Positions 22,415-34,030 of a stretch of 64,000 nt of DNA are shown here, piece by piece. A program made the translations under genes and the position numbers. How positions within the stretch are numbered: position 1 is the stretch's first letter; each line of letters opens with the position of its first letter. This stretch comes from Camelus bactrianus (Eukaryota; Chordata; Mammalia; Artiodactyla; Camelidae), in contig NC_133544.1 in NCBI RefSeq assembly GCF_048773025.1, forward strand, positions 74,933,001 through 74,997,000. The letters run 5' to 3'. The notes beneath the pieces were generated by a model. That model was given only the letters and a program-made list of their open reading frames with translations, was not told the origin of the DNA and searched no databases.

Positions 22415-22769
22415 AAAACCCACAGTGAGGAATCACCTCATACCAGTCAGAATGGCTATCATCAAAAAGTCTACAAATAACAAACATTGGAGAGGATGTG
22501 GAGAAAAGGAAACCCTTGTACACTATTGGTGGGAATGTAAATTGGTGAAGCCACTATAAAAAACATTATGGAGGTTCTTCAAAAAACTTAAAATAAAGCT
22601 ACCATATGATCCAGCAATCCCACTCCTGGGTATATATCTGGAAAAACTTAAAACTCTAAATTGAAAAGATACAGCACCCCAATGTTCATAGCAACACTAT
22701 TCACAATAGCCAAAGCAGGGAAGCAACCTAAGTGCCCATCAACAGATGATTGGCTTAAGAATATGTGGT

Positions 22770-22771
<2 letters not shown>

Positions 22772-22817
<46 letters not shown>
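22772..22817 (+). repeat. (AC)n microsatellite, about 23 units
   Basis: Uninterrupted AC dinucleotide run at the point where L1 normally reads 'GTGGTATATATATACAATGG'. Likely length-polymorphic. Confidence 0.98.
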
Positions 22818-22819
<2 letters not shown>

Positions 22820-23285
22820 GAATATTACTCAGCCATAAAAAGGAATTAAATATTGCCATTTACAGCAACATGGATGGACTTAGAGTATATCATACTTAGT
22901 GAAGTCAGATAGATAAAGACAAATATCATATGACATCAGTTCTATGTGGAATCTAAAAAATAATGTAAATGAATTTATATACAAAACAGAAACAGACTCA
23001 CAGACATAGGAAACAAATTTAAAGTTACCAAAGGGTAGAAGGAAGGAAAGAGGGACAAATCAGTAGCATGGGATTAACAGTTACAAACTACTATACATAA
23101 AAATAGAAAAAGAATAAGGATTTACTGTATAGCACAGAGAATTAAATTCAATACCTTGTAATAACCTATAATAGGATATAATCTAATATATATATGTATA
23201 TATAACTGAAACACTTTTCTGTATACTAACACAGTATTGTAAATTAACTATACTTCAATTTAAAAAAGGAAAAAATTTCATTTAA

Positions 23286-24359
23286 AAGAATTACTCACTT
23301 TATAACAAACTTTTCATTTAAGTATTAATCAACTATTATTTTAACAAATAATTGTGATCGTTTGGTTATCTTGTTTATTTTTTTCCCTTATATGGGCCCA
23401 GGTTTTATCCTAACTGATATGCCATTTTGGAAATGAGAGAACTGAGGTTCTGAGTTTAAGTAACTTGCCTGATGTCACAAAATTAATAAGAAGCAAAGAA
23501 GGCATTTAATTCACACATTCTTATTCCAGAACCCACATTACCCCTTACAGTATATTGCCTCTTGCTATATAACTGCAGGAAATGGGTTTGACATAGGGAA
23601 GTAATTTAACAAATGTGTGTTCTCTTGACTAGTACTGGCTATCATGGGAAAGGAGCAGTCTCTTCACAAGGCAACTCTTTTCAACTGAGGTAATTCTGAA
23701 GACGGCTGATAGCTGAGGACTGTCTGTCGGCAGCACTCCCAGCAGCTGGGGAAATAAGTCCTTCATTCCTGAAAGATCTGGGTGGCCCATCATAGCACCC
23801 ACCTTCCATGCATAAATCATACCCCATCCTGTGCCTGTGGCCAAATTACAAATTGATCATAGCTTTCTTTCTCACTTCTCCCAGATACATTTTCTTTCTA
23901 TTTCTTTTTAAGTATAGCAATCCAGGCATTTTTACTAGTTGACTGGAGTTAGCACACAGCCTGCTAGCTCTTTCCCCCTAGCTATCCAAAACCTGGTGGA
24001 TAGCTTGATGGTGTAAAGGTCTGGACCCTTCCAACCCAGGACAACTCTGAAGGTCCATCCTAGCTTCAGAGCTCTTCAGAGAGTTGGCTAAGGCTTCCAC
24101 TGAGACTTCCGAGAAGCCCAGCTTCTCCCTCTGCCCATCTTGTTTTCCTCACTTCCCTTCTGTAGGTTGGTGATCCTAGGAACAACCCCCCGCCTCAAAA
24201 AAAAGAAACTTCCTATTACTAATCTCCACCTCAGAGTTTGTTTCCTGGGGAACTTAATGTGCAACATTATGCCTTTATTCAGTCATGAACTGTTCTTAAT
24301 TGGAAGGGAGGTAATACATGTCCAGAAAAAGAAAATTCAGTTGTAGCTAACGTTATTTG
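23286..24359. other. Intergenic; one MIR, otherwise unique
   Basis: An inverted MIR lies at about 23,420-23,545 ('GAGAACTGAGGTTCTGAGTT', 'AAGTAACTTGCCTGATGTCA'). No gene is recognised; short open frames here are not supported. Confidence 0.5.
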
Positions 24360-24870
24360 CTTTGATCGACCCAATACTCTTTTTGTTTCTTGGTATCAGA
24401 CTTCCAGTGGCCACAGAGTATTGTCCTATGCTGGGCCAATCATAATATCTCACCTCCCTGGCCACAGTGATGGGTACAAGTGGTGTGCACATGATCAGGC
24501 TTGGACAACCAGAATCCTTCCCTGGTCAGCTTTGTACTGAAAGCTAGAAAACAGAACTCCCTTGCTTCTCAGATCATGGACCTGGCAGTATGTGACCCTA
24601 GGGATGCTGGAGCCACATTTCCTGTCTACAAGGAAATTAGCCATCTGAAGTTGGAGACAATAAAGCCAAGCAGAAGACAGAAACAGAAAGACCCCAGTTA
24701 CTGCTGCTTCTCCAATAGTACTGTAAATTATCCTAGTATCCTTAAACACACACACATACACACACACACACAATTTTATTTATTGCTTAAACCAGTTTAG
24801 GTTAGCTTGGTTAGGTTGATTTTTTTTTTTTTTTTTGGCAATGGAAAGAATTTGACTACACATCTATGAA
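24360..24870 (+). repeat. Old LTR-like or MER-type repeat (family uncertain)
   Basis: 'TGGGCCAATCATAATATCTC', 'AGAATCCTTCCCTGGTCAGC', 'AGGAAATTAGCCATCTGAAG' and 'TTATTTATTGCTTAAACCAG' resemble a common ancient mammalian LTR-type repeat. It is old and heavily broken, with a CA tract inside (about 24,747-24,771). Family placement is tentative. Confidence 0.4.
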
Positions 24871-24984
24871 TTTTCTATTTCTATGAGCTGCCACCTTCTC
24901 TAACATAGTCCTACTCAATGTCCTGAATACTGAAAAATAAGCTATAAAATAATCCACTCCTCTGCTCAAGTCCAGTAAGTCAAA

Positions 24985-25105
24985 AATTTTTACGAGTCAA
25001 TATATATTGGAGACAACACATGCCAAACAGTGTTTTGAGCTCAAGAAAAGAGGGATTACAAAGAGAGATAAATGACATGATTTTTGCCTTTAAAGAAAAC
25101 TCCAT
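24985..25105 (-). repeat. L2 3'-end fragment
   Basis: 'AACAGTGTTTTGAGCTCAAG' ... 'TTTTTGCCTTTAAAGAAAAC' follows the inverted L2 tail weakly. Confidence 0.35.
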
Positions 25106-25264
25106 GTAAAAACAAAATCCCTATGATATCAACTCACTTGCCATTCCATAATAGATTCTTAACCTTCAATTAAATCTTAAACCATCATTTCCCTGTAATT
25201 ATACTACCTTTCCATTTATATGAATATATTTGTCAATACTTAATAACCTAAAAGATATCCCTCA

Positions 25265-25770
25265 AGTAAGAACCTTTTTAAATGAATTTTTAAAATTTTA
25301 GAACAGTTTTAGAAATACAGAAAAAGTGTAAAAATACTACAGAGTTCCCATATACCCTGTATGTAGTCTGCCCTCACCCCCATTGTTAACATCCCATTTT
25401 AGCATGGTACACTTGTGACAATCAACCAATAATAATACATTATTATTAATTAAAACCCACAGCTTATTTATATTTCCTTAGTTTTTATCTAATGTCCTTT
25501 TTCTGTTATAGGATCCAATCTAGGACACCACCACATTTTGGCTGTGCAAGTTTTTCAGACTTTCCTTGTTTTTGATGACCTTGATAGTTTGTAGGGTTAC
25601 TGGTCAGGTATTTTGTAGAGTGGCCCTCACCTGGGATTTGTTTGGTATTTTCCTCATGATTAGACTAGTGTTATGAGTTTTGGGAGGAAGACCACAGAGA
25701 AGACCTCTCATCACATCATGTCAAGGGCACATACTAACAACATAACTTATCAATGTTGTTATTGATTTAA
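25265..25770 (-). mobile_element. Old LINE-1 (L1M) 3' UTR, inverted
   Basis: 'TGTCCTTTTTCTGTTATAGG', 'TTCCTTGTTTTTGATGACCT', 'CTCATGATTAGACTAGTGTT' and 'CATCACATCATGTCAAGGGC' are the same 3' UTR type seen in sense near 9,310-9,560. It starts with the characteristic 'TTTTAGAACAGTTTTAGAAA'. Confidence 0.78.
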
Positions 25771-25949
25771 GGAACTGACTTTTACCTCAATTTGTTTAAT
25801 GCCTAATCCAGAACCATCTATAGGAGAGCACTTATTCACTGTCTTGATGATATCTGGATTGGGCTCTTCAGTAGGGGGAAGAGCTTGAAGAAATAACCAA
25901 CAAAACTGAAAAATTCCCCCTGGGTGAAGAGTGGAGAGAGGATTGATTT

Positions 25950-26062
25950 TCAAGCTTCAGCCCTGTTACTTATTAGATGTATGACTTTGCGCAAGTCACT
26001 TCGACATCTGTAAAATGGTATAATGGTACCAAATCGTTCTTTTAAGCATCTGATTAAACAAT
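25950..26062 (+). repeat. MIR SINE fragment
   Basis: 'TGACTTTGCGCAAGTCACTT' and 'CATCTGTAAAATGGTATAAT' are MIR core landmarks. Confidence 0.75.
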
Positions 26063-27239
26063 GTATGTGAATGTGTTTTGTACAATAGTATTATAATTTT
26101 ACATGCCAGAATTCCATATAAAAATGAAGACACTTCTCAAAAGATGTTACCCTTCAGTTAACATCACTTAATTGATTAATTTTCAACTGCTGGCTAAGCA
26201 AAGCAAGGCCAATATGAAGTTGAGAAAAGAATAGGTAGACCCATGATAGTGAATCCCACTTTTGCCTTCATCCCTTTTGCCAAAGTCTGCTTGTCCTTTG
26301 AGACTGGAGGGGATTTCTTAGATCTTATGAAGCCAGACCAAAGGGCTCAAGTTTGATGTGAACTAAATGTCAATAATTTTGGTGTAGTTGTTTTTTCGGT
26401 ATCTATGAGAGAAGTCATTACTCTTTGAAGGTGCAATAATTCTCCCAGGCCATTCTAGGCCTTTTAGGCAAGTAACTTTAATTCTGAAATGGACAGGAAG
26501 CATAGAATAATTATTCAAAGACGACAAGTCTCCCTGATTCAAAATCCTACCACTCTTATTTGAATGAAAATAGGAGAAGTGTTTGCGTTTAGGGGTTTTG
26601 CTCATGGAAGTTCTTGAACCTGAAGTCTGAAAATAAAGCAACTCCATTTTCTCCTTGAACAAGATAGAGCCAATAACTTTTTACACTTTCACGCAAGGAC
26701 AAAGGAAATAGGCTAAATAAATAAATAAATAAAAAGAGGTGGGGGCTTTTTCTGCATCACTGAACGTACGCATTCATTGAGGGCAGCTTCTTGACTTTCT
26801 TTCTTTCTTTGGAAGCCCAGCTCAAGGCAAAGCAGCATAAGAACAGGGGGCACACATTTTTTAAGTTCTCTCCGTTCGTGAAAGCAGTAACCTTGGAAAC
26901 CAGGCTGGCATCACCCCCTTTTAGTCATAAAGTTTAGTTTCTCTGGCTTTTCTCCGTAATGTTTGGAGCACCGCTATTTTACCGTCTTTGGGGGGGGGGA
27001 TAGGTTGTTGTTTTCTCTCCACATCTTTAGCACAAGCGAGAAAATCGTCTACTGAAGCAAGTACAAAATCTTTCTAGTCGCCCTTTCTGCCCGCAGCTCA
27101 CCTACATAGATAGTAGTCGCGGCCTCGGCTGTCCTCAAAAACAAAAACTCGGGAAATAGGCACGCCCTGCACCTTGGGTCAAGGGAATTGTGCAGGTAAA
27201 AGCAAAATGGTACAGGAGCGTACCCTGACCGCCAAAATC
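26063..27239. other. Unique DNA upstream of the GOLM2 CpG island
   Basis: No gene. Simple repeats lie at about 26,714-26,735 (AAAT) and 26,796-26,812 (TTTC). GC content rises from about 26,860 towards the island. Nothing shows a divergent coding exon. Confidence 0.55.
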
Positions 27240-27269
27240 AACAAAAACCCTTTTCCTGACAGAGATAAC

Positions 27270-27279
27270 CCTCGCGAGA
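27270..27279. promoter_or_regulatory. CCTCGCGAGA: upstream BANP/ZBTB33-type site
   Basis: Nine of ten bases match the palindrome TCTCGCGAGA, a CpG-containing core promoter motif reported to be bound by BANP and, in methylated form, by Kaiso (ZBTB33). It lies 41 bp before the perfect copy. Confidence 0.7.
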
Positions 27280-27310
27280 TAAGGCTGCAAAGAGCGAGAG
27301 AAGCCCACTG

Positions 27311-27320
27311 TCTCGCGAGA
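27311..27320. promoter_or_regulatory. TCTCGCGAGA: perfect BANP/ZBTB33-type palindrome
   Basis: Exact ten-base palindrome in the GOLM2 CpG island, about 410 bp before the start codon. Such motifs usually sit close to transcription starts of housekeeping genes. Confidence 0.82.
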
Positions 27321-27347
27321 AGAGGGGGCGACGGCGGAAACTAGGAA

Positions 27348-27539
27348 ATGGCCCCCTTGGCGACCCGGACCCAGCCAATGGGCGGGGCCAGAGTTAAATC
27401 CACCCTCTTCCGGCTCATTTCCCCGCCCCCTAACCCTGAAGTGTTGGGCCCGGGGTGCGGGCATCTGGGTTTTCCTGGTTTCGCCCAGCTGGTGCAGGGT
27501 AGTGTTCAAAGCCTCGGAACGCACTTTGGCCAGATTTGA
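27348..27539 (+). other. Possible upstream open reading frame in the GOLM2 5' leader
   Basis: An ATG with G at -3 and G at +4 opens a 63-codon frame ending at TGA 27,537-27,539. The frame is the same as that of GOLM2, so this stop also fixes that the main protein cannot begin upstream of it. It matters only if transcription starts before 27,348. The peptide shows no known domain. Confidence 0.35.
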
Positions 27540-28121
<582 letters not shown>

Positions 28122-29429
28122 TAGCCCGGTCGTGGCTGCCTTATGCCTTCCAGAATTGTAGCCTTGGAGGCTCCCCTTAGCGCTAACAACCCTATTTCTA
28201 TCAGACTTTTCCCGGTTTATCACCGCCACTTTCTCATGTCCCTGCCAGACGAAACTGGCTGTAAGTTCTGGTTCTCAAGAGTGGCCTGTGTGTGGATGCC
28301 TCCTTTTCTCCAAGCTCAGCTGCTGAGCTGGCAGTAGTAATCATCTGGCCTATGTGGCCGGCCGCCTTACGCTTACAGAGATACACAAATCTGGAGACTG
28401 CCAGGTTTGGTATGAGTATTGTTGCCTTATCCTTTATTCCATGCTCACTGATCATTATTCATTTCTTTATTTAAAGAATGGGGCCTTCTCTAACTCCTCC
28501 ACCTTATGGTGGTCACTATATATTTTTTAAACAGTCTAACTTTTCTTAAATCTTTATAGGCTATGATTAAGCAGTTAAATAATCAGATATGCTGCCTTTT
28601 TTGTGATCAAAATGTTATGAAAGAGGGGTTCTAGAGCCATATATGAGCCACACTTGTGACTTGAACATAGTTAATCCAAAATTATGTACTCAATTTCAGT
28701 TGTTAATGAAATTAGCCAAAAAGGTAGAATCTAAAAATATATTCTAAGCAACAGAATCACATGTCATTGTCCTCAGAGATCTTGAAAGGAAATAAAAATG
28801 AAATTTTGTATGCTTAAGTAGCTATTAGGGTTGGTGTTTTATGAGGGGGAAGGCCTTACAAAGTTTAAATTTAAAAAGTTTAAAGCTAGACTGTAAGTAG
28901 CCCTGCCACTGAATAGTCTTTGTTCTCACTCCTGGGAACCATAATATTAATTTATGACCTATGCAACTTCTGTTAATATACCAGAGTTGTGAAAATTTCT
29001 GGATGGATTAAGTAGAGGCCTTTCTTTCTGGACCCTTCTTTGATAATCTTCACATTGTTTTTTGTGTTCCAATTATACATTTGTATTTTGTACATCAAAC
29101 TTATTTATAGTAAATCATTGTAAATTAAAATCTCCTGAGCTCTCAACTTCCTTATTGTCATCATTCTCTACCTTATTTCTTATTTCATGAAGATTGAGGC
29201 CCTCAGGTAAGTGTTTTTCTATAACCTACACCTTTACCATAACATAGACAGCTTCTGAAAGGAGCAGCAGATCAGCAAATTTATAAACATACTATATACT
29301 GAACTCTGTAGACTGAAAAATTCTCCAGGTGGAAAAGGCAGAAATCCATGAAATTCTGAAGAATTAAAATGAGGTCTTCAGACTTGGAATGGTTAGGCAT
29401 TACTATTCAGATTCTCTGAAATCTGAAAA

Positions 29430-29910
29430 GAAAGGTGTCTTCTATTAATTTATACTCTGGATTTCATTTCTTCCATCTACTGGACTGTAATTATCAGTTT
29501 CTTTCAGTAGGTTTTCACTTTTACCTTCAACCAAGTGTAGGTGTTTCCTGTTCTAAAATTTTTTTTATTCATTACTCCCTTCTCCCAGTCAACCGATGTC
29601 TTTTTTTACTTTCACTGCTAAACTCCAGTTATTGGTGGTCTATAAATGCTTCATCTATTTCCTTTTTCATCTCCATTCTAATCTTTTTCTTTTCTGTATA
29701 CCATCCTTCTTTCCTCCTCTTTTCTGATGTTACTCTCTTGAAGATCACAAGTGACAGTCTTCCTGGTCAAATCCAAAAAAATTTTTAATTCTCATTCTAT
29801 TTAATCTCTGAGTAATTGATTGTCTCTAGCTTTCTGGAAACGATCTCCTTTTTTACTTCTGTATCATTGAACTCTCCAGTTTTGCTCTTACCTTATTCAT
29901 TATATTCTTT
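29430..29910 (+). repeat. L2 LINE fragment, diverged
   Basis: 'CTTGAAGATCACAAGTGACA', 'CTGGTCAAATCCAAAAAAAT', 'TCTAGCTTTCTGGAAACGAT' follow the order of the L2 ORF segment 'GTCACCAGTGACCTCC ... AAATCCAATGG'. Strong pyrimidine bias. The 117-codon frame 29,435-29,788 is an accidental opening in it. Confidence 0.55.
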
Positions 29911-29989
29911 GCTGGATTTTTTTTTTTTCCTCCTTCCAACTGCCTAATAACAATAGACTTTACTCTTGGGCCTTTGCTTAACCCTTTAG

Positions 29990-30285
29990 AGCAGTATTTC
30001 TCAAAGTGGTGTTAAACAGAATACTGTCCTAGGAATTGTTCATAAATGGTCAGGGGAAAAAAGGAAAACCTCTTTTATTGGAGGGAAATGTTAAATAATA
30101 TAAGTAGTATATCCTCCTATTGGAGTTCCTAATGCCTGCTAGCATGTAAAGGCTCTGAGAAATGTATTAGTAAAGAAGTCTATTTAATTTTGTTTAACCT
30201 AGTATCTATCAGCCTACTTGTTACCATGGTACAGAAGAATGTAGCAAAGCACACTAGTTTGCGAAATGTTGCCCAGGTATCTTAA
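29990..30285. repeat. Possible old hAT-type DNA transposon
   Basis: The left end 'GAGCAGTATTTCTCAAAGTG' and the right part 'CACACTAGTTTGCGAAATGT' look like degraded inverted ends of a hAT element about 290 bp long. The family is not identified. Confidence 0.3.
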
Positions 30286-31604
30286 CTATTGTTTGGCTAA
30301 TGTTCTATGCATCTGGCTTAGAAATCTATTATCTCTCATTTGTATGTCAGTTTCATATTTTGAACTAGTACACCATCTTTGTTGGAGTGCTTGTGAGTGT
30401 TTGTTCTTGGGGTTAATGAGGAGGCTTTGAGTTTCTAATAGAAAGGGTTGTCTTGGTCTAGATGAGCTGTAGATGAAACTTGTCTTTCAGAGGTGTTTCC
30501 TTTATTCCTGCTACTCCTTCAATAGCTGAGAGGAGGGATTTATTTTTTGTAAATGACCTAAAATCCCTCTGGGTGGTGGTAGTGTTGGAGAAAGGAGGAG
30601 TAAATTTGACAATTAGAAGGGTCTTCCATTTTAAAAAGACTCAGTTTAATGTTTATGTTAACGTAGCCTCTTTAGAATAAAGGCTCTGCCTTTCAGGGTT
30701 TTTACCTGTAGCAGACACTGGTGGTGGCCCCCTCAATAGTCATTAATACCCCCTGTTTTATTTGGTATATATCCTTCCTTGTGACTCCGGGCTAAGTCCT
30801 GATTGGTCTAAACTGATTATGGTAATTTCATTATTCCCAGGGATTAGTTTAGGAAGGGGCTGGCTAGAGTGAGTTGAGGGAAAGTTTCCTTGCTCCTTAA
30901 AAGAGTCGTTACTTGCACCTCTGTGATACTCTTACCCAAATCAAAAATCTCCACTGTAATCATAAGAAAGCATCAAACAAACTCATAGTCAGTAAAATTC
31001 TACAAAATACCTGACCAGTACTCTTCAAAAGAGTCACACTTAAAAGAGATGGTCTCTCCTGCCAAATGTTGCTTCTTCATGTGATACCTGAAATCGAGGC
31101 AACCAGAGTGCCAGGAGAGTTTAGCTAAGAAATGTCTGAGGCACTGAAGATGACAGAGTAGGATGTTACAATAGAATATTGGCACTTGTTATGTAAGATT
31201 AAAAAAAAGTTTCCTTGTTGTTTAAGCCATTAAAGTTGAGATTTCCCTAGATGCAGCCTAAGATGTCCGATTAACAGTGTCATTGTCATGGTAGTGTCTG
31301 AAGTGTAGGTTAAATCTTACTTGTCCACAGGGCAATGTGGGCAGTAACCTCAAATCTGCATATGGTTTTGAGGCTTTTCAAGGATCTTTGTCTTAAGTGT
31401 CAACAGTGGTGTTTGGATGCTTGGCTAGGGTACTTCCTTCACAGTCTTTTGGAGACCAGGATTTTATGGCAGCATCACCCTTCCGTACTCCATAGATGCT
31501 CCCGCACCAAAAAAAATCCCTTTGCCCTGATGAGCTAGCTGCCTTAGGTAGGTGTGCGCAGGGGGGTTTGGCAAAGCAGTCCTTTCTCAGGCTACCTTTT
31601 TAAA
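30286..31604. other. Intronic sequence, partly old repeat remnants
   Basis: About 30,940-31,050 resembles a sense L1M 3' UTR piece ('ATTCTACAAAATACCTGACC', 'AGTACTCTTCAAAAGAGTCA'). Sequence around 30,720-30,930 and 31,200-31,260 may be an old LTR-type repeat. No exon is recognised. Confidence 0.4.
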
Positions 31605-32800
31605 AAAATAAAGTGTTATATTGAACATTTTAGATCTATGGAATTATTGCAAAGATAGTACAGAGAGTTTCCTCATACCCTACACCTAGTTTCTCCTATT
31701 ATTCACATCTTACATTAATATGGTACATTTGTCATAATTAATGTCTTGTAAGGACACCAGTCATTATTGGATTAGGGTCCCACTCTAATGTCCTTGATAC
31801 ATTATTATTAATTGAAGTCCATATGTTATTCAGATTTTCTCAGTTTTTCACTAATGCCTTTTTTCTGTTCCAGAATCCCAACCAGGGTACCACGTTTTAT
31901 TTAGTTGTCATATCTCTTTAGGCATCTTTTAGTTGTGACCATTTTTCAAACTTTCTTTGTTTTTGATGATCTTGACAGTTTTGAGGATTATTGGTTAAGT
32001 ATTTAATAGAATGTTCCTTAATTGAGGTTTGTTTTTTGCTTTACTCATGATTAGATTCAGGTTATGGTTTTGGAGAAAGAACACAGAGGTAAAGTCCCAT
32101 TCTCATCACATCATATCAAGGGTGTATCTCTCAAAATGACTTATCATTAGATGTTAACCTTGATCACCTGACTTGCAGTAGTGTTTGTCAGGTTTCTTCC
32201 CTGTAAAGTTACTCCTTTTTTCTCCTTTTCCATCCTGTACTCTCTGGAAGGAAGTTACTGTGCGCAGCCAACATTGAATGAGTTGGGAGTTACTATCTCC
32301 TTAAGGGCAGAGTATCTACATAAATTATTTGTAATTTTTCTGTAAGGACCTTTGTCTCTTCTTTCTAATTTATTAATAAATTAATCATTTATTAATATTT
32401 ATTATCATTTACTTATATCACTGTGGACTCATGGATATTTATTTTATACTTTAGGTTATTATCCAGTGCTACTGTATTTATTTTGTTGCTCAAATTGTTC
32501 TAACTTTGGCCATTGTGAGCTCTTTCAGTTGCCTCCTATATCCTTTGGACATAATACCCCATCATTGTGACACACCCTTTCCTTTCTGACACTACCAGAT
32601 GCTCCTGGATTATTTTGTATACTTCCTGCCCTTCCTGGTTCCCTTCATTGGGATATGGTATTAGAGATCAAGATCTAGGTGCTAGGTGTACTCATTGCTA
32701 CTGTCAGGCTGTCTTTGGAAATCTAGGAATCCCTGCTCAATAGGAATTAGAAAGGTGATATTGGACATATTCCAATTTATTATTCTATCTTGCCATTTTC
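31605..32800 (-). mobile_element. Old LINE-1 (L1M) 3' UTR, inverted, about 1.2 kb
   Basis: Long inverted L1M 3' UTR in order: 'ATTGCAAAGATAGTACAGAG', 'ACCAGTCATTATTGG' region, 'TTTTTGATGATCTTGACAGT', 'TTGATCACCTGACTTGCAGT', 'AAGGGCAGAGTATCTACATA', 'ACTCATGGATATTTATTTTA', 'TTGTTGCTCAAATTGTTCTA', 'ATTAGAGATCAAGATCTAGG'. The same family as 25,265-25,770 but much more complete. Confidence 0.82.
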
Positions 32801-32954
32801 AGTCTGTTACCTGGCCTTTTAGAACACAGAAATTCTTTAAGGGAGCTTGAAATTGTCCAGGGAATTGAGAAACAAGCTCCGCTTCTTTGGGATTCCCCCC
32901 CACATTTGCCTTATTTTTTTGTCTTCCTCCCTAAAGGTTTTCAGCCTTGAGGGG

Positions 32955-33345
32955 TATATTAGTTTGCTAGGGCTGCCATATAAAATACCACAGACTGGTT
33001 GGCTAGAAATGACAGAAATATATGTTCTGATGGTTCTGGAGTCTAGAAATCCAAGGTTGAAGTCCCAGCAGTTCTTCTGGATCCTCTCTCCTTGGCTCAC
33101 AGATGGCCACCACCTTGCTGCTTTGTCATCACATGGTTGTCCCTCTGTGCCCCCACATCCTTGGTGTCTATTCTAATAAGGATATCAGTCATATTGGATT
33201 AGGGTCCCACACTAATGACCTCATTTTAACTTAATCATCTCTTTAAAGACATTATTTCCAAATAGGTTACATTCTGAGGTACTGGGGTTTGAGACTTCAG
33301 TATATGGGTTTTGGGGGAACACAGTTCAGCCCATAACAAGGGGGA
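32955..33345 (-). mobile_element. MLT1-type solo LTR (ERVL-MaLR), fossil
   Basis: Inverted MLT1 LTR, from 'TAGTTTGCTAGGGCTGCCAT' to 'ACACAGTTCAGCCCATAACA'. About 390 bp, close to the LTR's full length; no internal retroviral part is attached. Ancient (placental-mammal age), broken and inactive. Confidence 0.88.
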
Positions 33346-33839
33346 TCTGTGACACACACATTGCTTTTTCTTTCCTCTTTCTGTCAGAAAGGCTCTTCTA
33401 TTTCCTGAATGTAGGTTATTTCTCTTATCCTAGCTTGAATTCTTACCTGTATCTTATACTAAAGTTATATAGTCCAGGTGGGCCAAGTCAAGCTCTCAAT
33501 AAATAAAAAGAGCTGTTAGAATGTGAAAACAGTCCTTCCCAAAATTGTTGTTTCATTACAAATGCAAAAAAAAAAAAAAAGTCAGTTTTGAGGTCTGAAG
33601 CTGAACAATAAATGACGTCTTTTTCCCTTTAACAACCATAATCCTCCCTGAGGCAGTATATACCTTTGTTTGAATAGGGAAAAGATCATGTGCCAAGAAA
33701 GGAGAATGGGGAACATATTACTTTTTTTTTCCCCAAAAAAAATCCTCATTGTGTGTGTGTGTGTCTGTGTGTGTGTCTACAACACTCATACACATACCAA
33801 ATAAGCATATGTAAGATCCCTGGCACATATTAGATATTC
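33346..33839. other. Intronic, nothing recognised
   Basis: Unique sequence with a GT tract (about 33,745-33,776) and poly(A)/poly(T) runs. Confidence 0.5.
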
Positions 33840-34030
33840 TTTACCATGGGCTCAAATCCTGACTCTGCCATTTAATATGTGTAGAACCTTTGGCAAAATC
33901 ACTTAACGTCTCTGTATCTTGGTTCCTCATCTAAAATAAGGACAGTAATAGTTACCCCTCTCATTCTTGTGAAGTTTAAATGACTAAGTTCATTTAAATG
34001 TTTGGAATAATGCCTACCACATATTTAAAA
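33840..34030 (+). repeat. MIR SINE
   Basis: 'GGGCTCAAATCCTGACTCTG', 'CCATTTAATATGTGTAGAAC', 'GGCAAAATCACTTAACGTCT', 'TGGTTCCTCATCTAAAATAA' give the MIR order from B box to 3' core. Confidence 0.87.

Larger units (their letters stand above)
21370..23285 (+). mobile_element. LINE-1, ORF2 C-terminal half plus 3' UTR
   Basis: About 1.9 kb of L1 in sense order: 'TCCATAATACTCAAAGCAAT', the region encoding '[20 protein letters not shown]' (frame 21,500-21,799), 'GGGAGAAAATATTTGCAAAT', 'GGTATATATCTGGAAAAACT', then 3' UTR and 'TATACTTCAATTTAAAAAAG'. It lacks the 5' UTR, ORF1 and most of ORF2. A second, tiny L1 tail is inserted at 22,285-22,414, and an (AC)n tract expanded at 22,772-22,817. Confidence 0.92.

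Noticed and set aside
24360-24870. Confident assignment to a named LTR family
   Set aside because: Several phrases look familiar, but I could not place it in one family, so it is listed only as an uncertain LTR-like repeat.
1-27239. A second gene upstream of GOLM2
   Set aside because: No exon with splice sites and a recognisable protein was found on either strand; the open frames are L1 remnants or short AT-rich chance frames.
32955-33345. Alternative promoter from the MLT1 LTR
   Set aside because: MaLR LTRs can drive transcripts, but this one is antisense to GOLM2 and nothing in the sequence points to activity.
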